Source of the DNA: Collinsella sp.
GTDB taxonomy: Bacteria; Actinomycetota; Coriobacteriia; Coriobacteriales; Coriobacteriaceae
Reading direction: 5' to 3'
NCBI GenBank assembly: GCA_018382125.1
Contig: JAGZQO010000004.1
Location: forward strand, 1-64,000
Length of the DNA: 64,000 nucleotides
The notes beneath the pieces were generated by a model that was not told where the DNA came from, did not search any database, and was given only the letters and a program-made list of their open reading frames with translations. The position numbers were made by a program, and so were the translations under genes. Shown piece by piece: positions 7,949 to 17,316 of this stretch. How positions within the stretch are numbered: the first letter of the stretch is position 1; each line of letters starts with the position of its first letter.

Positions 7949-9334
7949 CTACGCCGTCAACGGCGCCGGCTCATGCGGCTCGCCGTTCAGCTCGACGATG
8001 ACCTGCGTTCCCACGCCCTCCTGGGACTTCACGCGCATGCCGGAATCTTCTCCGTAAAAGAAATGGATGCGCTGAAGCACGTTGAAGAGCGCCAGGCCGC
8101 AACCTCGCTTGACGGAGCCGTCGGCGGTAATGCTCTCGGGCTCCTCCAGGCGATGTTGCTCAAACAGATGCGCGCAGACTTCTTCGCTCATACCGATGCC
8201 GTCGTCCTCGACGATGATCTCCAAACCGTCATCGGTCTCGAAAGCCCTAACATGAATAGAAAGCGGCTCGGTCTCGCGCTGCGCGTGCTTGATGCAGTTT
8301 TCGAGCAACGGCTGCAAGATAAACGGCGGCACCATGCAATCGCGCACCTCAAAGTCGATATCGACCGAGACGCGCAGACGGCCGTCGCCATAACGAGCCT
8401 GCATAAGATTGATATAGCGAGTGCCCTGTTCCACCTCGTGCTCGAGCGTTGTGAGGGTATCGGAATCAGAAAGCGTCTGACGGTAGTAGTTGGAGAAGTC
8501 GATCAGCAGCAATCGCGCCTTGTCGGGCTCGGTTCGAACGAGCGACACGATGGTGCTGATGGTGTTAAACAGAAAATGAGGATCGACCTGCGATTGCAAG
8601 GCGCGCAGCTCCACGCGGGCCGTAAGCTCGTCCTGGCGCTCGAGCTCAAAGCTCGCAAGCTGCGTGGAAATGAGGTCGGCAAAGCCCGAGGCAAGCGCCG
8701 TCTGGCGCATATCGATGCTGCTCAGACGGGGATAATACAGCTCGAGCGTGCCCACGCAATGCCCGCGCACGGTAAGCGGTGCGACAATACCGGCGCGCAG
8801 GCGCGGAAAGTAGCCACCTGTCTCGGTCGAGGCATCGCGCGAGAACACGCTTTGCTCACCGCTGTTGATCACGTTGAGCGTAGTCCGCAGCACCACCGGG
8901 GTGCCCGCGGGGCATTTTGCCGAGTCCTCGCCCCAGCTTGCCAACACCTGCTTGCCGTCGGTAAAGCAGATGGCAGAGGCGATAGTTTCGGACAGGATGA
9001 TCTTAGAGGCGCCCAGGGCAGCTTCGGGCGTAAGGCCGCGCGACGTGTAGGCGAATATTTTTGAAGCGATGGCGAGCGTGCGGTCGGTTGCGCTCGATGT
9101 GAGGTCGTCGGGAACGACAAAGACGTACGAGAAGAAGAAGCACAGCATGACCAAGCCGGCAATGACGACAACGGCCGGAACGGGATTGGGATTATCGGTT
9201 AGATCCCAGATGAGCAGCAGGATAAGCAGCGGAACGACAATACCGAGCAAGATGGCTTGAACCACATGCTGAGCGGTACGAAAGACCTTGGTAGAGTTGT
9301 AGCTCTTGCCCAGAATCAGCCTATTGAGATCCAC
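7949..9334 (-). CDS. LytS-type sensor histidine kinase (system 2)
   Basis: The 461-residue kinase has two membrane helices (about 26-43 and 53-74), a GAF-like cytoplasmic sensor segment, the PHFLFNT histidine box, and a HATPase_c domain with LLENCIKHA and DDGIGM. The GTG start (reading MDLNRL) is preferred because AAGGAG stands six bases before it. An in-frame ATG two codons earlier has its AAGGAG immediately adjacent, and a still longer frame overlaps the terminator of the upstream gene. It should phosphorylate the LytTR regulator downstream. It is a paralog of the kinase at 2079-3422. Confidence 0.88.
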   Translation of the reverse strand: MDLNRLILGKSYNSTKVFRTAQHVVQAILLGIVVPLLILLLIWDLTDNPNPVPAVVVIAGLVMLCFFFSYVFVVPDDLTSSATDRTLAIASKIFAYTSRGLTPEAALGASKIILSETIASAICFTDGKQVLASWGEDSAKCPAGTPVVLRTTLNVINSGEQSVFSRDASTETGGYFPRLRAGIVAPLTVRGHCVGTLELYYPRLSSIDMRQTALASGFADLISTQLASFELERQDELTARVELRALQSQVDPHFLFNTISTIVSLVRTEPDKARLLLIDFSNYYRQTLSDSDTLTTLEHEVEQGTRYINLMQARYGDGRLRVSVDIDFEVRDCMVPPFILQPLLENCIKHAQRETEPLSIHVRAFETDDGLEIIVEDDGIGMSEEVCAHLFEQHRLEEPESITADGSVKRGCGLALFNVLQRIHFFYGEDSGMRVKSQEGVGTQVIVELNGEPHEPAPLTA

Positions 9335-9365
9335 CGTCATCTCCTTCTTACCGACGCACCCCATA

Positions 9366-9394
9366 GCAATAAAGAGGGCCGCAAGCGACCCTCT
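9366..9394 (-). terminator. Terminator after the amidohydrolase
   Basis: On the minus strand AGAGGGTCGC pairs with GCGGCCCTCT (one U:G) around a 2-base loop, followed by TTATTGC. The T-run is short. It separates the amidohydrolase transcript from the second kinase/regulator operon. A 6-1-6 palindrome, TTGCATTATGCAA, lies just upstream at 9399-9411. Confidence 0.65.
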
Positions 9395-9452
9395 CCATTG
9401 CATTATGCAATCAAATACTGTGTTTTACATCAAGCCATCGATGAACGGTAGC

Positions 9453-10730
9453 TTAGGCGCTGTACTTGTTTGCCTCGCCGAAGGTGCCGCCCTCGACAAT
9501 CCAGCCGTCCTTCATGATGACGTCCATGTTGTCGGTGTTGAGCACGTGGATGTCGGCGGCGACGTCACCGTTGACGACCAGCAGGTCGGCGCACTTGCCG
9601 GCCTCGATGGAACCGGTCTCGTCCTCGATGTGGCACATCTTGGCACCGTTGAGGGTGGCGCAGGTGATGGTCTCGACCGGAGTGAAGCCGATCTTGTCGA
9701 CGAACTCGTACATCTCCTCGATGGAGCAAGTGCCGTACGGGGTGACGAAGGAGAAGGAGTCGGAGCCGATCGTCATGACGACGCCGCGCTTCTTGGCCTC
9801 GCGCAGGCAGTCGTAGTTGCGCTGCAGCTCCTTCTCGACCAGAGTGCCCTCGTACTTGTCGTGCAGCTCGGGAACGTAGACGGGCGGATAGGTGGCGTAC
9901 CAGGTGGGCAGGAAGGCGATCGTCGGAGTGAAGAAGGTGCCCTGCTCGGCCATGAGGTCCATGGTGCGCTCATCGATATCGAAGCCGTGAATCAGCTGCT
10001 CGCAGCCAAAGCGAACGGAATCGTAGGCAGCGGCGTGGTTGTTGTAGCAGTGGCTCCACACGGGGATGCCGACCATCTTTGCCTCTTCGACCACGGCCTG
10101 GATCTCCTCGGAGCAATAGTGCTGGTCGCGGCCGGAGTCCCAGCGCCAGATGCCGCCACCGGTAGCCCAGATCTTGATGGCATCGGGGTTCTCGCGCAGG
10201 CGACGACGGACGGCCTTGCGCAGATCCCAAGGACCGTCGACCTGATCGCCCCAGGGGTGCGATTCCTTGTTGAGCTCCTGGCTGCAGTGGTGGGAGTCGC
10301 CGTGGCCGGCAACGCGGCAGAAGCCAAGGCCGGTGGCCAGAACGCGCGGGCCCTTGAAGACGCCCTTGTCGATGCAGTCACGGATCTGGATACCAAAGCG
10401 GCCGATCTCGCAGACGGTGGTGAGGCCGTGGGTGAGGCAGTCGTAGGCTTGCTTGACGGCGACGGCCTGCTTCTCGAGGAGCGGCTGCATGACCCAGTCG
10501 GTGTCATCGTCGGTCAAGTTGCCCGAGAAGTGCAGGTGGGTGTCGATCAGGCCGGGAAGGACGGTCTTGCCGGCGGCGTCGATGACCTCAACGCCCTCGG
10601 GAAGGTCCTGCATGGCGCCGGCGTACTCGATCTTGCCGTTGTCGTCGACGAGAACGAGGGAGTTCTCGACCGGCTCGGCACCGGTACCGTCGATGAGCTT
10701 GCCGCCAACGATTGCATACTTAGTGGACAT
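9453..10730 (-). CDS. Metal-dependent amidohydrolase, imidazolonepropionase-like
   Basis: The 425-residue enzyme is a member of the amidohydrolase superfamily (Amidohydro_1). The metal ligands H65 and H67 lie in GLIDTHLHFSG; further His are in SHCYNNHAAAY and the HGFDIDE strand, and GSDSFSF supplies the last Asp. The chain begins and ends with the usual small beta-sandwich. It resembles imidazolonepropionase/prolidase-like members that cleave amide bonds of amino-acid derivatives. The APC permease 131 bases upstream on the same strand suggests import and hydrolysis of an N-substituted amino acid or dipeptide. AAGGAGG stands six bases before the ATG. Substrate unknown. Confidence 0.85.
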   Translation of the reverse strand: MSTKYAIVGGKLIDGTGAEPVENSLVLVDDNGKIEYAGAMQDLPEGVEVIDAAGKTVLPGLIDTHLHFSGNLTDDDTDWVMQPLLEKQAVAVKQAYDCLTHGLTTVCEIGRFGIQIRDCIDKGVFKGPRVLATGLGFCRVAGHGDSHHCSQELNKESHPWGDQVDGPWDLRKAVRRRLRENPDAIKIWATGGGIWRWDSGRDQHYCSEEIQAVVEEAKMVGIPVWSHCYNNHAAAYDSVRFGCEQLIHGFDIDERTMDLMAEQGTFFTPTIAFLPTWYATYPPVYVPELHDKYEGTLVEKELQRNYDCLREAKKRGVVMTIGSDSFSFVTPYGTCSIEEMYEFVDKIGFTPVETITCATLNGAKMCHIEDETGSIEAGKCADLLVVNGDVAADIHVLNTDNMDVIMKDGWIVEGGTFGEANKYSA

Positions 10731-10861
10731 GGTTCCTCCTTATGGATCCATATAGTGGGCGAGGCCGTGTTGGGTTAAGGCCTCACAAAGCTACCCAAGT
10801 GGCGCCGGGTTCGGTGCGCGGAAGAGAGGGGCCCGCGCACCTGATCCGCCCCGGCTCGGCG

Positions 10862-12313
10862 TTACTTTTTGCGGGAATTGGTGAAAGCCATGAGGGCCAG
10901 GCCAATAGCCAACCAGCCGATCACGATGCTCCACTCCACCATGTTGAGGGAGGCGGGAGAGAACGGAATCACAAGCAGGCCGATGATGATGGCGCAGGCA
11001 GCGATAGCGAGGGAGATGCCAAACTTGCCACCGGGCACCTCGTAGGGACGAGGCAGGTCGGGCTCGGTGAAGCGCATGCGCAGGCAAGCGAGGGCGACCA
11101 TGCCGCAGGAGAAGATGAAGGCGAGAGCCGACACGTTGGTCAGAGGGATGAGCATGTTCTTGCCCAGGAACGGACCGACGACGGTGATGACGCCCAGAAC
11201 GACGCAGGCGAGCTTGGGAGCGCCGGACTTGGGGTCGACCTCGGCGAACTGCTCGGGCAACTGGCCCTTGCGGCCCATGGCGAGCATGATGCGACTCGTG
11301 GCGCCGTAGAAGGAGTTCATCGGGCCCATGGGTCCAAGCGTGGCGATGACGAGCATGGCCAGGTACAGGAGCATGTTGATGCCCTTGAGGCAGGCAAGCG
11401 CGGGAACCGGGCTCTTGACAAACTCATGCCAGTCGAGGATGGTGCCGAACGAGTAGATGCAGACCATGTAGAAGCCGCCGGCGGCCAGCAGGGCCAGGGA
11501 GATGATCTTGCCGAACTTGTTCCAGTTGAGACCCTCGGCTGCTTCCTCAGCCTGCTGAGGAATGGTGTCAAAACCGGCGTAGAAGAACGGGGTCAGAACC
11601 AGGACCGACACGATGCCGGCGAACAAGCTGGTGCCTTCGGTGGCGGCCTTGCCGCCGCCAGCGCCGGCGACCTGGGAGAACACGGGCATGGCGTTGTCCG
11701 GCGAGCCGGTGAACAGCGAGACGCCCATGGCGAGCAGCATGCCGCAGAGCAGGGCCTTGGTCAGGAAGGCCTGGAGCTTGGCGGCCGAGCTGGCACCGCG
11801 GAAGTTGAGGAAGATGACGTAGGCTGCAAAGCCGAGCGCGATCAGCGTCGGAAACAGGTAAACGTCGGCCCCCAGGATGGTGTAGAGCTTGACGGCGCGC
11901 AGCCACTCAAGACCGGGCAGGCTGCCGAACATCTCGGACACGAGGGTCGAAATGGCGATGGCCTCCCACGGGCACAGGATGCCGTTGCCCAGGGCCAAAA
12001 GCCAACCGGTGATGTAGCTCAGCGTACGGCCAAAGCTACGGTCGACATACTCGACGATGCCGCCCGAGATGGGGATAGCAGCCGTGAGCTCACCGAAAAC
12101 AGCTCCGACGGGCACGAGGAAGATTGCACCCAAGAGGAATGCGATCATAGCGGGAACGGGACCGCCGCCCACGACCATCCAGTCGCCGACCTGCAGAACC
12201 CAACCGGTACCGATAATGGCACCGAAACCGATGGTGAAGAAGTTCCAGAGCGAAAGCGTTTTCTTCATGCCGCCGTTATCCTCGACTGCAACTTCTGCGT
12301 TCTTGTCCGCCAT
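10862..12313 (-). CDS. APC-family amino-acid permease
   Basis: The 483-residue protein has twelve hydrophobic stretches and the APC hallmark FFTIGFGAIIGTGWV in helix 1, where substrate and cation bind. It most resembles the amino-acid/polyamine uptake branch. The ATG used follows AAAGGAGG; thirteen extra residues upstream are not supported. It probably forms a two-gene unit with the amidohydrolase. Between the two lies a GC-rich hairpin (near 10817-10840) without a T-run that may tune expression of the second gene. Confidence 0.88.
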   Translation of the reverse strand: MADKNAEVAVEDNGGMKKTLSLWNFFTIGFGAIIGTGWVLQVGDWMVVGGGPVPAMIAFLLGAIFLVPVGAVFGELTAAIPISGGIVEYVDRSFGRTLSYITGWLLALGNGILCPWEAIAISTLVSEMFGSLPGLEWLRAVKLYTILGADVYLFPTLIALGFAAYVIFLNFRGASSAAKLQAFLTKALLCGMLLAMGVSLFTGSPDNAMPVFSQVAGAGGGKAATEGTSLFAGIVSVLVLTPFFYAGFDTIPQQAEEAAEGLNWNKFGKIISLALLAAGGFYMVCIYSFGTILDWHEFVKSPVPALACLKGINMLLYLAMLVIATLGPMGPMNSFYGATSRIMLAMGRKGQLPEQFAEVDPKSGAPKLACVVLGVITVVGPFLGKNMLIPLTNVSALAFIFSCGMVALACLRMRFTEPDLPRPYEVPGGKFGISLAIAACAIIIGLLVIPFSPASLNMVEWSIVIGWLAIGLALMAFTNSRKK

Positions 12314-12673
12314 TGTTCCCCTCCTTTCCTTTTTGACGCCCCTTGACGTCACCCCTTGCGCGGTCTGTTTTGCCGCGCTCTTTTATTTCGTGGCTTTAAG
12401 ATACGGCCTTGGCGCAGCAGCTCCGCTTGTAGCTCGACCGAAGGCAGAACTGCAAAACGAGCGGCGCCGTTTTTGGGACGAACGGCACGGTTTGCCGTTC
12501 ATTGTTGCCGCCCGTCCGACGGGCGTACGCTCATCGGACGCATATAGAGTTGTTTTTGAGGCCGTGTGTTTTGCGCCTTTCGTACCGTTTACCGAGCTTT
12601 TGACGCGCAGACCCATTTGTTGCACATCTTTTTTGTAGGATGGACAGGTTATACATGAGACAAGGCGGTACGA
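12314..12673. other. Divergent intergenic region
   Basis: This 360-base stretch separates the minus-strand permease from the plus-strand peptidase gene, so it should hold both promoters. I see no convincing -35/-10 pair, no long palindrome and no supported reading frame; the open frames crossing it are shadows. Confidence 0.4.
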
Positions 12674-13708
12674 ATGGCATACGGATACAACGACGGTGAT
12701 CAACGGCGACAAAGCGTTCGCCTTGCTGGCCGTACCACGCCGACGCCCAGAAGTGCCACGAGCAGCAATCCGCAACGTCCTCAAGAGCAACCCAGGCCTT
12801 CGTCTCGGCAGCAGGCAAGCAGAACGCGGCAGAGTGGCCGTCTGAGCACGGGCACAAGCGCGCAGCAAGATGGCCGCTTGGGCGCGCGCACTCGACAGCG
12901 TCAGGCCGAGGTTCCGCAACTGCGCCGCAACGGCGCACGTCAGCCCGGCATCCATATCAACCGCTTCTTTTCGCATCCCCAAGGCGGACGCGACGGCAAG
13001 CCCTACCGCTCGACATCGCACGCGAATGCCCCCGCCCTGCCGGCTCGTCGACTTCGCCTCGCACTGTGCTCTATCCTTACCTGTCTGGTCTTTGTGCTTA
13101 TGAGCTCCTGTATGTCCCACGGTTCGGCCGGTCTCGAGCCCACCGCCGAGGACAAGCTGCTCAAGGCCCCCGTCGCACCCGGTTATTCTTTCGCCTTTTC
13201 GACCCCACGCTCGCAATGGCAAGCCGGCACGATGCCCCATATCTATCAGATCGACCCTGCGTGGTCGGAGCTGCCTTACGCCGGCGGCACCATCCGCCAA
13301 AATGCCTGCGGGCCCACGTGCCTCACCATGGTCTACATCTTTAAGACGGGACGCACCAATATGACCCCCGTCGATATGTGCGCGCTTTCCGAGGCGGGCA
13401 ATTACGCCCCCACCGGTGCAACCGAATGGTCGTTTATGACGAGCGGCGCATGGCAGTTGGGACTTAACGGAACGGAGCTCCATAACGATCGCGACTCTAT
13501 GACTCAGGCGCTGCGTTCGGGAGCGCCCGTCATCGCCGCCGTTCGGCCGGGCACCTTTACCAACGTGGGCCACTACATTGTGCTTTACGGTATTGACGAC
13601 GCCGACCAGATTGGCGTCTACGACCCCAACTCGGCCAGCCGCAGCGCCCGCCGTTGGGGCGCCGTAGAGGTCCTCAATGAAGCCGAAGCCATGTGGGCCT
13701 ACTACTAG
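12674..13708 (+). CDS. Membrane-anchored C39-like cysteine peptidase
   Basis: The 344-residue product has a basic, low-complexity N-terminal region of about 120 residues rich in Arg, Gln, Ser and Pro, one membrane helix (about 129-147), and an outside C39-like papain-fold domain. The catalytic Cys is in NACGPTCLTMVY, the His in NVGHYIVLYG, and an Asp/Asn in YDPN. It is probably a type II membrane protein with the catalytic domain outside, cleaving peptides or acting on the cell wall. No ABC transporter module is attached, unlike bacteriocin-processing C39 enzymes. The ATG has only a moderate AAGGCGG box. Its stop codon is followed almost at once by a dispersed repeat. Confidence 0.75.
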   Translation: MAYGYNDGDQRRQSVRLAGRTTPTPRSATSSNPQRPQEQPRPSSRQQASRTRQSGRLSTGTSAQQDGRLGARTRQRQAEVPQLRRNGARQPGIHINRFFSHPQGGRDGKPYRSTSHANAPALPARRLRLALCSILTCLVFVLMSSCMSHGSAGLEPTAEDKLLKAPVAPGYSFAFSTPRSQWQAGTMPHIYQIDPAWSELPYAGGTIRQNACGPTCLTMVYIFKTGRTNMTPVDMCALSEAGNYAPTGATEWSFMTSGAWQLGLNGTELHNDRDSMTQALRSGAPVIAAVRPGTFTNVGHYIVLYGIDDADQIGVYDPNSASRSARRWGAVEVLNEAEAMWAYY

Positions 13709-13720
13709 TCATTGGGCACT

Positions 13721-13744
13721 CATTGGGGACAGACTTAAATGAGT
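13721..13744. repeat. Dispersed repeat A, copy 1
   Basis: Twenty-four bases containing GGGGACAGACTTAAATGAGT are repeated exactly at 19827-19850. This copy starts 13 bases beyond the peptidase stop codon and is followed by a second, imperfect copy of the GGGGACAGTCTTA core. It resembles an extragenic palindrome of REP type, often spread by a transposase encoded elsewhere. Confidence 0.7.
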
Positions 13745-13824
13745 GGTCGTCGGGGACAGTCTTACGGACGCCGGCCGAGAGCAAACGAAAAGGGCCATCC
13801 CGAACTGCTTGGAACTGCCAGCAC

Positions 13825-13870
13825 GGAAAGCGCATCCTGCTTTGGGGCCCAATAGCGGGATGCGCTTTCC
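13825..13870. repeat. 13-bp inverted repeat, GGAAAGCGCATCC family
   Basis: GGAAAGCGCATCC (13825-13837) and its perfect complement (13858-13870) enclose 20 bases. Degenerate relatives (GGGATGCATTTTCC, GGGATGTGCTTTCC, GAGATGCGCTTTCC) occur near 13918, 13981 and 19808, so this is a family of short palindromic elements gathered between genes. Confidence 0.65.
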
Positions 13871-14018
13871 GTTAGCGGCCCGTTTGGGAAACTAGGGACC
13901 GCTTTTCGACAAAAATCCGGGATGCATTTTCCGATTGAGGGCCTCAAGGGAAACCGCACCCCATGTTGGACGCTCATTCTGGGATGTGCTTTCCGCAGTT
14001 GATCGATGCGGCCTTTAA

Positions 14019-14066
14019 GGACTGTCCCAAGCTGCCGGCAGGAAAGGAACGTCCCCAAGTGCCGGG
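14019..14066. repeat. Dispersed repeat B, copy 1
   Basis: The pattern CTGTCCCAAGCTGCCGGCAG followed by GAAAGGAACGTCCCCAAGTG recurs with small changes at 27251-27299 and 33987-34036. This copy sits between the peptidase and the GH1 gene. The remaining bases of 13709-14111 hold only such repeats and no supported gene. Confidence 0.65.
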
Positions 14067-14111
14067 TTTCCGCAGCCTGCAATGCTCCTCATGAACAGCC
14101 GCCTCAATAAC

Positions 14112-14146
14112 AAAAGCCCCTGCGGCCGAAGCGGACCGCGGGGGCA
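14112..14146 (-). terminator. Terminator of the beta-glucoside PTS operon
   Basis: On the minus strand GCCCC-GCGG pairs with CCGC-GGGGC around a TTCG-containing loop and is followed by TTTTGTT. It begins 16 bases beyond the GH1 stop codon. Confidence 0.8.
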
Positions 14147-14161
14147 ACAGACCTGCAAGAG

Positions 14162-15616
14162 TTAACTCAAGTCCTCGCCATTTGATGCAATGACCTTTTG
14201 GTACCAGCAGAAGCTGTCCTTTCGGTAGCGATCGAACGTGCCTTTGCCCGTATCATCGGCATCAACATAAACAAAGCCATAGCGCTTCTTCATCTGCCCC
14301 GTCGAGGCCGACACCAAATCGATACAGCCCCACGGCGTGTATCCCATCAGGTCAACACCGTCCTCGACAATTGCATCGCGCAGCGCAAGAATATGCCTTC
14401 GCAGGTAATCAATATGATACGCATCGTGGACTTTGCCGTCTTCCAGCGCATCGAGTCCGCCCACACCGTTCTCGGCGATAAAGAGCGGAAGATGGTAACG
14501 ATCGTGGTAGCCGGCAAGCGTCACGCGCAAACCCAGCGCATCGATCTGCCACTTCCAGGCAGTCTCTTTATCCTTGAGGTACGGATTGCGCAACGTCGGG
14601 AACACGTTGCCCTCCGCCTTCTCGGCGATCACCTGATCATCGGCGCACACCAAGCGCGAGCAATAGTACGAGAACGAGATGAAGTCGACCGTATGCTCTG
14701 CCAGATACTCCGTATCGCCCGGCTCAAAGGGCACGTGAACACCCTCTTTCTCGAGTGCACGCAGCTTCCAAGCAGGATAGGCGCCCGCAGCCATCACGTC
14801 TGTGTAGAAGTAGCGGCCGCGGTCCTCCTCATACGCAAGCCATACGTCCTCGGGCGCACAACGGTACGGATAGGTCGCACCGGCAGCGACCATGCAACCC
14901 ACCTTGTTTGCGGGATCGATCTTGTGCAGAATCTCGACAGCACGAGCGCTCGCCATAAACATATGGTGCGAGAACGCCGCGGTCACGGCTGCACGGTCAC
15001 GCTCATCCTCGAGCGTGACACCCGCGTTGAGATAGGACAGCGCCACGCTGTTGATCTCGTTGAACGTAAGCCAATAACGCACGAGGCCCTGGTACGCGCG
15101 TCCGACGGTCTCGACGTAGTGCGCATACCGCTCGATCATCTCTCGGCTTTGCCAGCCACCATAGCGCTCGACCAGAGCCAACGGATAGTCGTAGTGCGAC
15201 AGCGTCACAAGCGGCTCGATTCCATGCTCGCGCAGCGCCTCGAATACCTGACGGTAAAACTCCAAGCCCTCGCCGTTGGGCTCGGTCTCCATCCCTGTGG
15301 GAAAAATACGGCTCCAGCAAATTGAAAGACGCAGGCACTTAAAGCCCATCTCGGCAAAGAGCTCGACATCCTCGTGCCAATGATGGAAGAAGTCGTTGCC
15401 CCAGCGGCATGGATACAGCCTGTCCGGATCGTCCACGGGCTTTTGCCTGCCAAACATTACATCCCAGCGGTCGGAACCCTGTGGGATCAGGTCGGAGTGC
15501 GACATGCCGCGGCCGCCCTCGTTCCAGCCCCCTTCGGCCTGGTTGGCGGCGAGGGCACCACCCCACAAAAAGCCCTCGGGCATACCGGCGGCAGACGTTC
15601 TGTCAAAGTAACTCAT
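14162..15616 (-). CDS. GH1 6-phospho-beta-glucosidase
   Basis: The 484-residue enzyme is glycoside hydrolase family 1. TFNEIN carries the acid/base Glu and LFIAENG the nucleophile Glu. The late loop SASTGQMKKRYGFVYVD matches the phosphate-binding S...K.Y pattern separating 6-phospho-beta-glucosidases from plain beta-glucosidases. It would split cellobiose-6-phosphate or similar PTS products into glucose and glucose-6-phosphate in the cytoplasm. The chosen ATG lies one base after the EIIC stop codon; a start four codons earlier overlaps EIIC. It is the last gene of the operon. Exact aglycone preference is unknown. Confidence 0.92.
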   Translation of the reverse strand: MSYFDRTSAAGMPEGFLWGGALAANQAEGGWNEGGRGMSHSDLIPQGSDRWDVMFGRQKPVDDPDRLYPCRWGNDFFHHWHEDVELFAEMGFKCLRLSICWSRIFPTGMETEPNGEGLEFYRQVFEALREHGIEPLVTLSHYDYPLALVERYGGWQSREMIERYAHYVETVGRAYQGLVRYWLTFNEINSVALSYLNAGVTLEDERDRAAVTAAFSHHMFMASARAVEILHKIDPANKVGCMVAAGATYPYRCAPEDVWLAYEEDRGRYFYTDVMAAGAYPAWKLRALEKEGVHVPFEPGDTEYLAEHTVDFISFSYYCSRLVCADDQVIAEKAEGNVFPTLRNPYLKDKETAWKWQIDALGLRVTLAGYHDRYHLPLFIAENGVGGLDALEDGKVHDAYHIDYLRRHILALRDAIVEDGVDLMGYTPWGCIDLVSASTGQMKKRYGFVYVDADDTGKGTFDRYRKDSFCWYQKVIASNGEDLS

Positions 15617-15617
15617 G

Positions 15618-16967
15618 CTACTCAGCATCCTCGGCAGAAGCTGCCGCGGCGTTCTCCTGCTCCTGAGCCAGGAGCTGGTTATCGTACACCTTAAAGAACG
15701 GGTACCAGACCACAGCCATGACCACGATCAAAACGATCGTAAACACCCAGATGCGCGGGTCGAGGCACTGGACAAAGCCCTGAACGAAGATGGGGAACGT
15801 GCCGCTCACCAAGATGTAGAAGTTAGAGACAAGACCCAGTGAGACCGCACCCCAATACAGCAGGGCCGAGATCATGCCGCCTAGCACAAACGGAATCATG
15901 AGGATCGGGTTGAAGATGATGGGCGCGCCGAAGATCGCGGGCTCGGAGATACGGAAGAAGCTCGGCACGATCGATGCCCTGCCAAATGCCTTGAGCTGCT
16001 GCGACTTTGCCCTAAACGCGCAGAGCGCCACAAAAGAGAACGTATTACCCGTGCCGCCGATGAGGTTGATGGCCAACGACATGAGCGCCGGGTGGAACTC
16101 AAGCGGCTGCCCGGCAGCATAGAGCGAGGCGTTGGCGGCAAAGGCGGCAAGCGTGACCGGGGCGGTGATGGGCATTACGATCATGTTGCCGTGGACGCCA
16201 AAGCACCAAAACAGCAGCGTCATGAAGCAGATAAGCAGTGCGCCGGGCACAGAGTCAACTGCGACGGAAAGCGGGGCAGCGAGCAGCTTCTCGATAACCG
16301 AGGGGATGGACAGCGCGGGATCGATCATCTGGATCAGCAGGTTGCCGCCAAAGAAGATGAGGATGTTGGCGAGCATAGGTACGATGGCGCCAAAGGTTTC
16401 GGACAAAAACGGCGGCACGCCATCGGGCATCTTGATGGTGATGCCCTTGGTCTGGCAGAAGCGCGTGACCTCGACGGAGACCAAGGCAACGATGATGGCG
16501 GTAAACAGGCCCTGCGCACCCAGATAGGTGCAGGGGACCGCCTGGAGCACGGACTCGTCAGCAAGCTGGTAGTAGGACGACGGCGCCGCGGCGATCAGGA
16601 ACATCACCAGCGAGGTCATACCGGCGTTAAGCTTGGGCATCTTGTAGGTGCCCGCCAGGTTATAGGCGATTGCGAACGTCACGATCACCGACAGTATGCC
16701 CATCGTCATGTTGAAGGGAATGAGCAGCGTGAGCTTATTGGCCGTGGCAAAATCGAGCCAAGGGCCAAAGACGGACCAGAACCCGCCCTGCGCCACCAGG
16801 TCGGCCGTGACCGGCGGGTTGGCGAGGATCATAAAGACGGCAGATACCAAGATGAAGCTGATCGCGCTCATAAAGCCCTTTTGCATGGAGGCAAAGTGGC
16901 GCTCGGTGCCGCAGAAATTGGCGATAGGGGTCAGTTTTTCCTGAAGCAGGGTCATGAACTTCTCCAT
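15618..16967 (-). CDS. PTS lactose/cellobiose-family EIIC permease
   Basis: The 449-residue membrane protein belongs to the lactose/cellobiose PTS EIIC family, with about ten hydrophobic segments and the conserved stretch ISEPAIFGAPIIFNPILMIP. It moves the sugar while the partner EIIB phosphorylates it. A strong AGGAGG precedes the ATG, nine bases after the EIIB stop. The C-terminus ends in an Ala/Glu-rich tail. Cellobiose or another beta-glucoside is the likely substrate given the GH1 partner. Confidence 0.93.
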   Translation of the reverse strand: MEKFMTLLQEKLTPIANFCGTERHFASMQKGFMSAISFILVSAVFMILANPPVTADLVAQGGFWSVFGPWLDFATANKLTLLIPFNMTMGILSVIVTFAIAYNLAGTYKMPKLNAGMTSLVMFLIAAAPSSYYQLADESVLQAVPCTYLGAQGLFTAIIVALVSVEVTRFCQTKGITIKMPDGVPPFLSETFGAIVPMLANILIFFGGNLLIQMIDPALSIPSVIEKLLAAPLSVAVDSVPGALLICFMTLLFWCFGVHGNMIVMPITAPVTLAAFAANASLYAAGQPLEFHPALMSLAINLIGGTGNTFSFVALCAFRAKSQQLKAFGRASIVPSFFRISEPAIFGAPIIFNPILMIPFVLGGMISALLYWGAVSLGLVSNFYILVSGTFPIFVQGFVQCLDPRIWVFTIVLIVVMAVVWYPFFKVYDNQLLAQEQENAAAASAEDAE

Positions 16968-16976
16968 GGTTGCCTC

Positions 16977-17270
16977 CTAACCCAACAGCGACTGGGCGAG
17001 TGCCAGCACGTTGGCGGCGTTGCCCATGCCGTAGTCCTGTGCGGGGATGACCGCGGTCGGCTTACCGCTCCCCTGCTTGACGGTGTTGAGCTGGTAGGAC
17101 ACCTGCGGCCCCAAGAGCAGCACGTCAAAATTGGCGCACGTCTCCTGATACTCGCCGATACCCACCGCATCGATATCGAGCTCGATGCCGTTTTGCTCCG
17201 CATATTTCTCGAGTTTCTTCATCAGAATGCTTGTAGACAGACCAGCTGCGCAAACAAGAAGGATCTTCAT
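16977..17270 (-). CDS. PTS lactose/cellobiose-family EIIB
   Basis: The 97-residue protein is the cytoplasmic phosphocarrier of the lactose/cellobiose family. The active cysteine is in MKILLVCAAGLSTS, the classic P-loop of this family. It takes phosphate from EIIA and gives it to sugar bound to EIIC. The start at MKILL is supported by GGGAATCC eight bases upstream; six additional upstream residues are not needed. Confidence 0.93.
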   Translation of the reverse strand: MKILLVCAAGLSTSILMKKLEKYAEQNGIELDIDAVGIGEYQETCANFDVLLLGPQVSYQLNTVKQGSGKPTAVIPAQDYGMGNAANVLALAQSLLG

Positions 17271-17316
17271 AAGGGATTCCCTTCGCATTGATTGGTTGGA
17301 TAGTCACCGCACGCCG

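Noticed and set aside
9306..12346. Long plus-strand frames over the amidohydrolase and permease
   Set aside because: High-GC shadow frames; composition is His/Asp/Gly/Val-rich with no domain, while the minus strand has clear families.
12383..13573. 396-codon minus-strand frame over the C39-like peptidase
   Set aside because: No start site, no family features, and it covers the catalytic Cys and His region of the real gene.
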